The notes beneath the pieces are model-generated. The model ran no database searches. It worked only from the letters and a program-made list of their open reading frames with translations, and was not told the origin of the DNA. Source: Candidatus Symbiothrix sp. (GTDB lineage Bacteria > Bacteroidota > Bacteroidia > Bacteroidales > Azobacteroidaceae). Taken from it: DNA of 7,466 bases. Positions 6,320 through 7,466 of the stretch are shown piece by piece. Every line of letters begins with the position of its first letter. The first letter of the stretch is position 1. The DNA lies in NCBI GenBank assembly GCA_031284765.1, contig JAITXK010000153.1, positions 1 through 7,466 of the forward strand, written 5' to 3'. The translations under genes were made by a program, and so were the position numbers.

Positions 6320-7331
6320 GCATAATATCTCCCTTTGGCTGCTTGGCTTTGCCTGGTTTGCAACGGTCTTTTCCGCTTGCATCGAAATCGAAGAATACGA
6401 CAACAGTCCGCGAGGCAATTTTGAAGCCTTGTGGAAAATTATGGACGAACAATATTGCTTTTTCGATTACAAAAACGTTGATTGGGACAGCATTCACACC
6501 GTCTATTCCGGAAAAATAGATAATCAAATGAATCAGGTAGCGCTTTTTGACAGTCTCGACGCCATGCTCCAGGAAGTGAAGGACGGCCATGTGAATCTCT
6601 ATTCTCCGTTCGATGTAGGACGTTATTGGAAATGGTTTGAAGACTATCCGGCTAACTACAATCAGGAATTGACAGACAAGTATTTGGGTCAGACTTATCG
6701 AATTGCGGGCGGGATGCGTTATCAAATGTTGGAAGACAGTATTGGCTATGTACGTTATGCCGATTTTTCTTTGCCTATCGGCGAAACCGGCATACAATAT
6801 GTTTTGGCAAGTTTTCAGAAGTGTAAGGGTATTATTATTGATGTACGCAATAACGGTGGCGGGCTTTTGAGTAATTCTGAGTTGTTGGCTTCGCATTTTT
6901 TTACCAAAAAAACCTTGGTGGGATATATTCAGCACAAAACAGGCAAGGGTCACAACGATTTTTCCGAACCCTATCCGCAATATATTGAACCGGCAACCTA
7001 TTGGATATGCAAGCAGCCGGTTGTTGTTTTGACCAATCGCAAATGCTACAGCGCCACGAATGATTTCGTGAATGCGATGAAACGCGCCACGAATGTAACG
7101 ATTTTGGGAGATCAAACAGGTGGTGGAAGCGGTTTGCCGTTCTCGTCCGAGTTGCCGAATGGTTGGTCGGTGCGTTTCTCCGCCTGTCCGATGTATAACG
7201 CTGATAATGAACAGATTGAGTTCGGTATTGAACCGGATGTTTGGTACAGTTTATCGCCTGAAGATGTTGCCGGCGGAAAAGATACATTGATTGAAGCGGC
7301 GCGGGCTTTAATTCAAGAGAAAGATGTCTGA
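6294..7331 (+). CDS. S41-family peptidase, lipoprotein, PDZ-less (tricorn-like)
   Basis: Predicted envelope serine peptidase of the S41 (C-terminal processing/tricorn) family, 345 residues. The signal peptide ends in the lipobox FSAC, with Cys29 as lipid anchor; IEIEEYD follows, an acidic stretch like Bacteroidota lipoprotein-export signals, so surface exposure is possible. Residues 42-75 (NFEALWKIMDEQYCFFDYK) match the tricorn-type N-terminal helical domain, and KDGHVNL (96-102) supplies a candidate catalytic His99. The core follows: IGYVRYADF (150-158), GIIIDVRNNGGG (179-190) and CYSATNDF (251-258) with probable nucleophile Ser253. FGIEPDV (310-316), close to Glu309, is near the C-terminus. 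Only about 50 residues separate the DGH motif from the core, leaving no room for a PDZ domain. The Lys of the CtpA-type Ser/Lys dyad is absent (TGGGSGLP, 275-282), favouring a Ser/His/Glu mechanism. The start at 6294 gives the proper lipoprotein signal; it overlaps the upstream gene by 26 nt. The substrate is unknown. Confidence 0.88.
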   Translation: MNIKMFLNKHNISLWLLGFAWFATVFSACIEIEEYDNSPRGNFEALWKIMDEQYCFFDYKNVDWDSIHTVYSGKIDNQMNQVALFDSLDAMLQEVKDGHVNLYSPFDVGRYWKWFEDYPANYNQELTDKYLGQTYRIAGGMRYQMLEDSIGYVRYADFSLPIGETGIQYVLASFQKCKGIIIDVRNNGGGLLSNSELLASHFFTKKTLVGYIQHKTGKGHNDFSEPYPQYIEPATYWICKQPVVVLTNRKCYSATNDFVNAMKRATNVTILGDQTGGGSGLPFSSELPNGWSVRFSACPMYNADNEQIEFGIEPDVWYSLSPEDVAGGKDTLIEAARALIQEKDV

Positions 7332-7335
7332 TCGT

Positions 7336-7365
7336 TTGCCAAATAAAAAAATAGTCTTACCTTTG
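7336..7365 (+). promoter_or_regulatory. Promoter of the tRNA-Leu gene
   Basis: TTG (7336-7338, within TTTG 7335-7338), a 19-nt spacer and TACCTTTG (7358-7365) give a full match to the Bacteroidota promoter pattern. Transcription would begin near 7372, a few bases before the tRNA. The element starts four bases after the peptidase stop codon. No terminator is visible between the two genes. Confidence 0.75.
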
Positions 7366-7375
7366 CACTCGCTTT

Positions 7376-7457
7376 GCGGCTGTGGTGTAATTGGTAGCCA
7401 CGCCAGACTTAGGATCTGGTGCTGAAAGGCGTGGGGGTTCGAGTCCCTTCAGCCGCA
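7376..7457 (+). tRNA. tRNA-Leu (anticodon UAG)
   Basis: Class II tRNA of 82 nt. The acceptor stem GCGGCTG (7376-7382) pairs perfectly with CAGCCGC (7450-7456), followed by discriminator A7457, as expected for leucine. The anticodon stem CCAGA (7403-7407) / TCTGG (7415-7419) encloses the loop CTTAGGA with anticodon TAG at 7410-7412, reading CUA and probably other CUN codons. A long variable arm follows (about 7420-7433) and the T arm has GGTTCGAGTCC (7436-7446). CCA is not encoded; the sequence continues ACTT, so it must be added by CCA-adding enzyme. Confidence 0.96.
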
Positions 7458-7466
7458 CTTCTTAAA

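Noticed and set aside
6285..7115. Open frame of 276 codons on the minus strand across the S41 peptidase gene
   Set aside because: The plus-strand frame has clear S41 motifs and a lipobox; the reverse frame shows no motif and is a shadow.

Overview
The window looks like chromosomal DNA from a member of the Bacteroidota, probably the order Bacteroidales. The evidence is the gene set (a Bacteroidota-type topoisomerase IV A subunit ending in an acidic tail, a DUF3316-like protein, a PadR/PspC pair and an S41 lipoprotein without a PDZ domain), the promoter elements of TAnnTTTG / TTG type, and the lack of clear Shine-Dalgarno sequences. The species cannot be named from the sequence alone.

Layout. 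(1) 22-1134, plus strand: an ABC-2 type transporter permease, probably the last gene of an export operon that lies mostly to the left of the window. (2) 1010-2638, minus strand: a two-gene operon of a PadR-family repressor (2312-2638) and a PspC-domain membrane protein (1010-2299). The PspC gene runs tail to tail into the permease gene. Its last 41 codons are antisense to the permease, so it appears to have lost its native 3' end. (3) 2639-2820: a divergent, AT-rich control region. It holds a good PadR promoter with an imperfect palindrome over its -33 element, and two copies of TACATTTGCA that can serve as -7 elements for the topoisomerase gene. (4) 2821-7331, plus strand: three overlapping genes, namely parC (889 aa), a secreted DUF3316-like protein (286 aa) and an S41-family peptidase lipoprotein (345 aa). 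The overlaps are 32 and 26 nt, so they are probably one transcript with coupled translation. (5) 7376-7457: tRNA-Leu with anticodon UAG, with its own strong promoter starting four bases after the peptidase stop codon.

How the genes work together. PadR/PspC pairs are usually self-regulated envelope-stress modules, and the palindrome at 2676-2700 fits autorepression. ParC supplies the DNA breakage-reunion subunit of topoisomerase IV for chromosome decatenation. The two envelope genes behind it have no obvious functional tie to it and may simply share its housekeeping promoter. No mobile element, CRISPR array, prophage or clearly new multi-gene system is visible. The most notable points are the truncated PspC gene, the palindrome, the unusual quinolone-site residues in ParC, and a possible sliding-clamp-binding motif at the ParC C-terminus.
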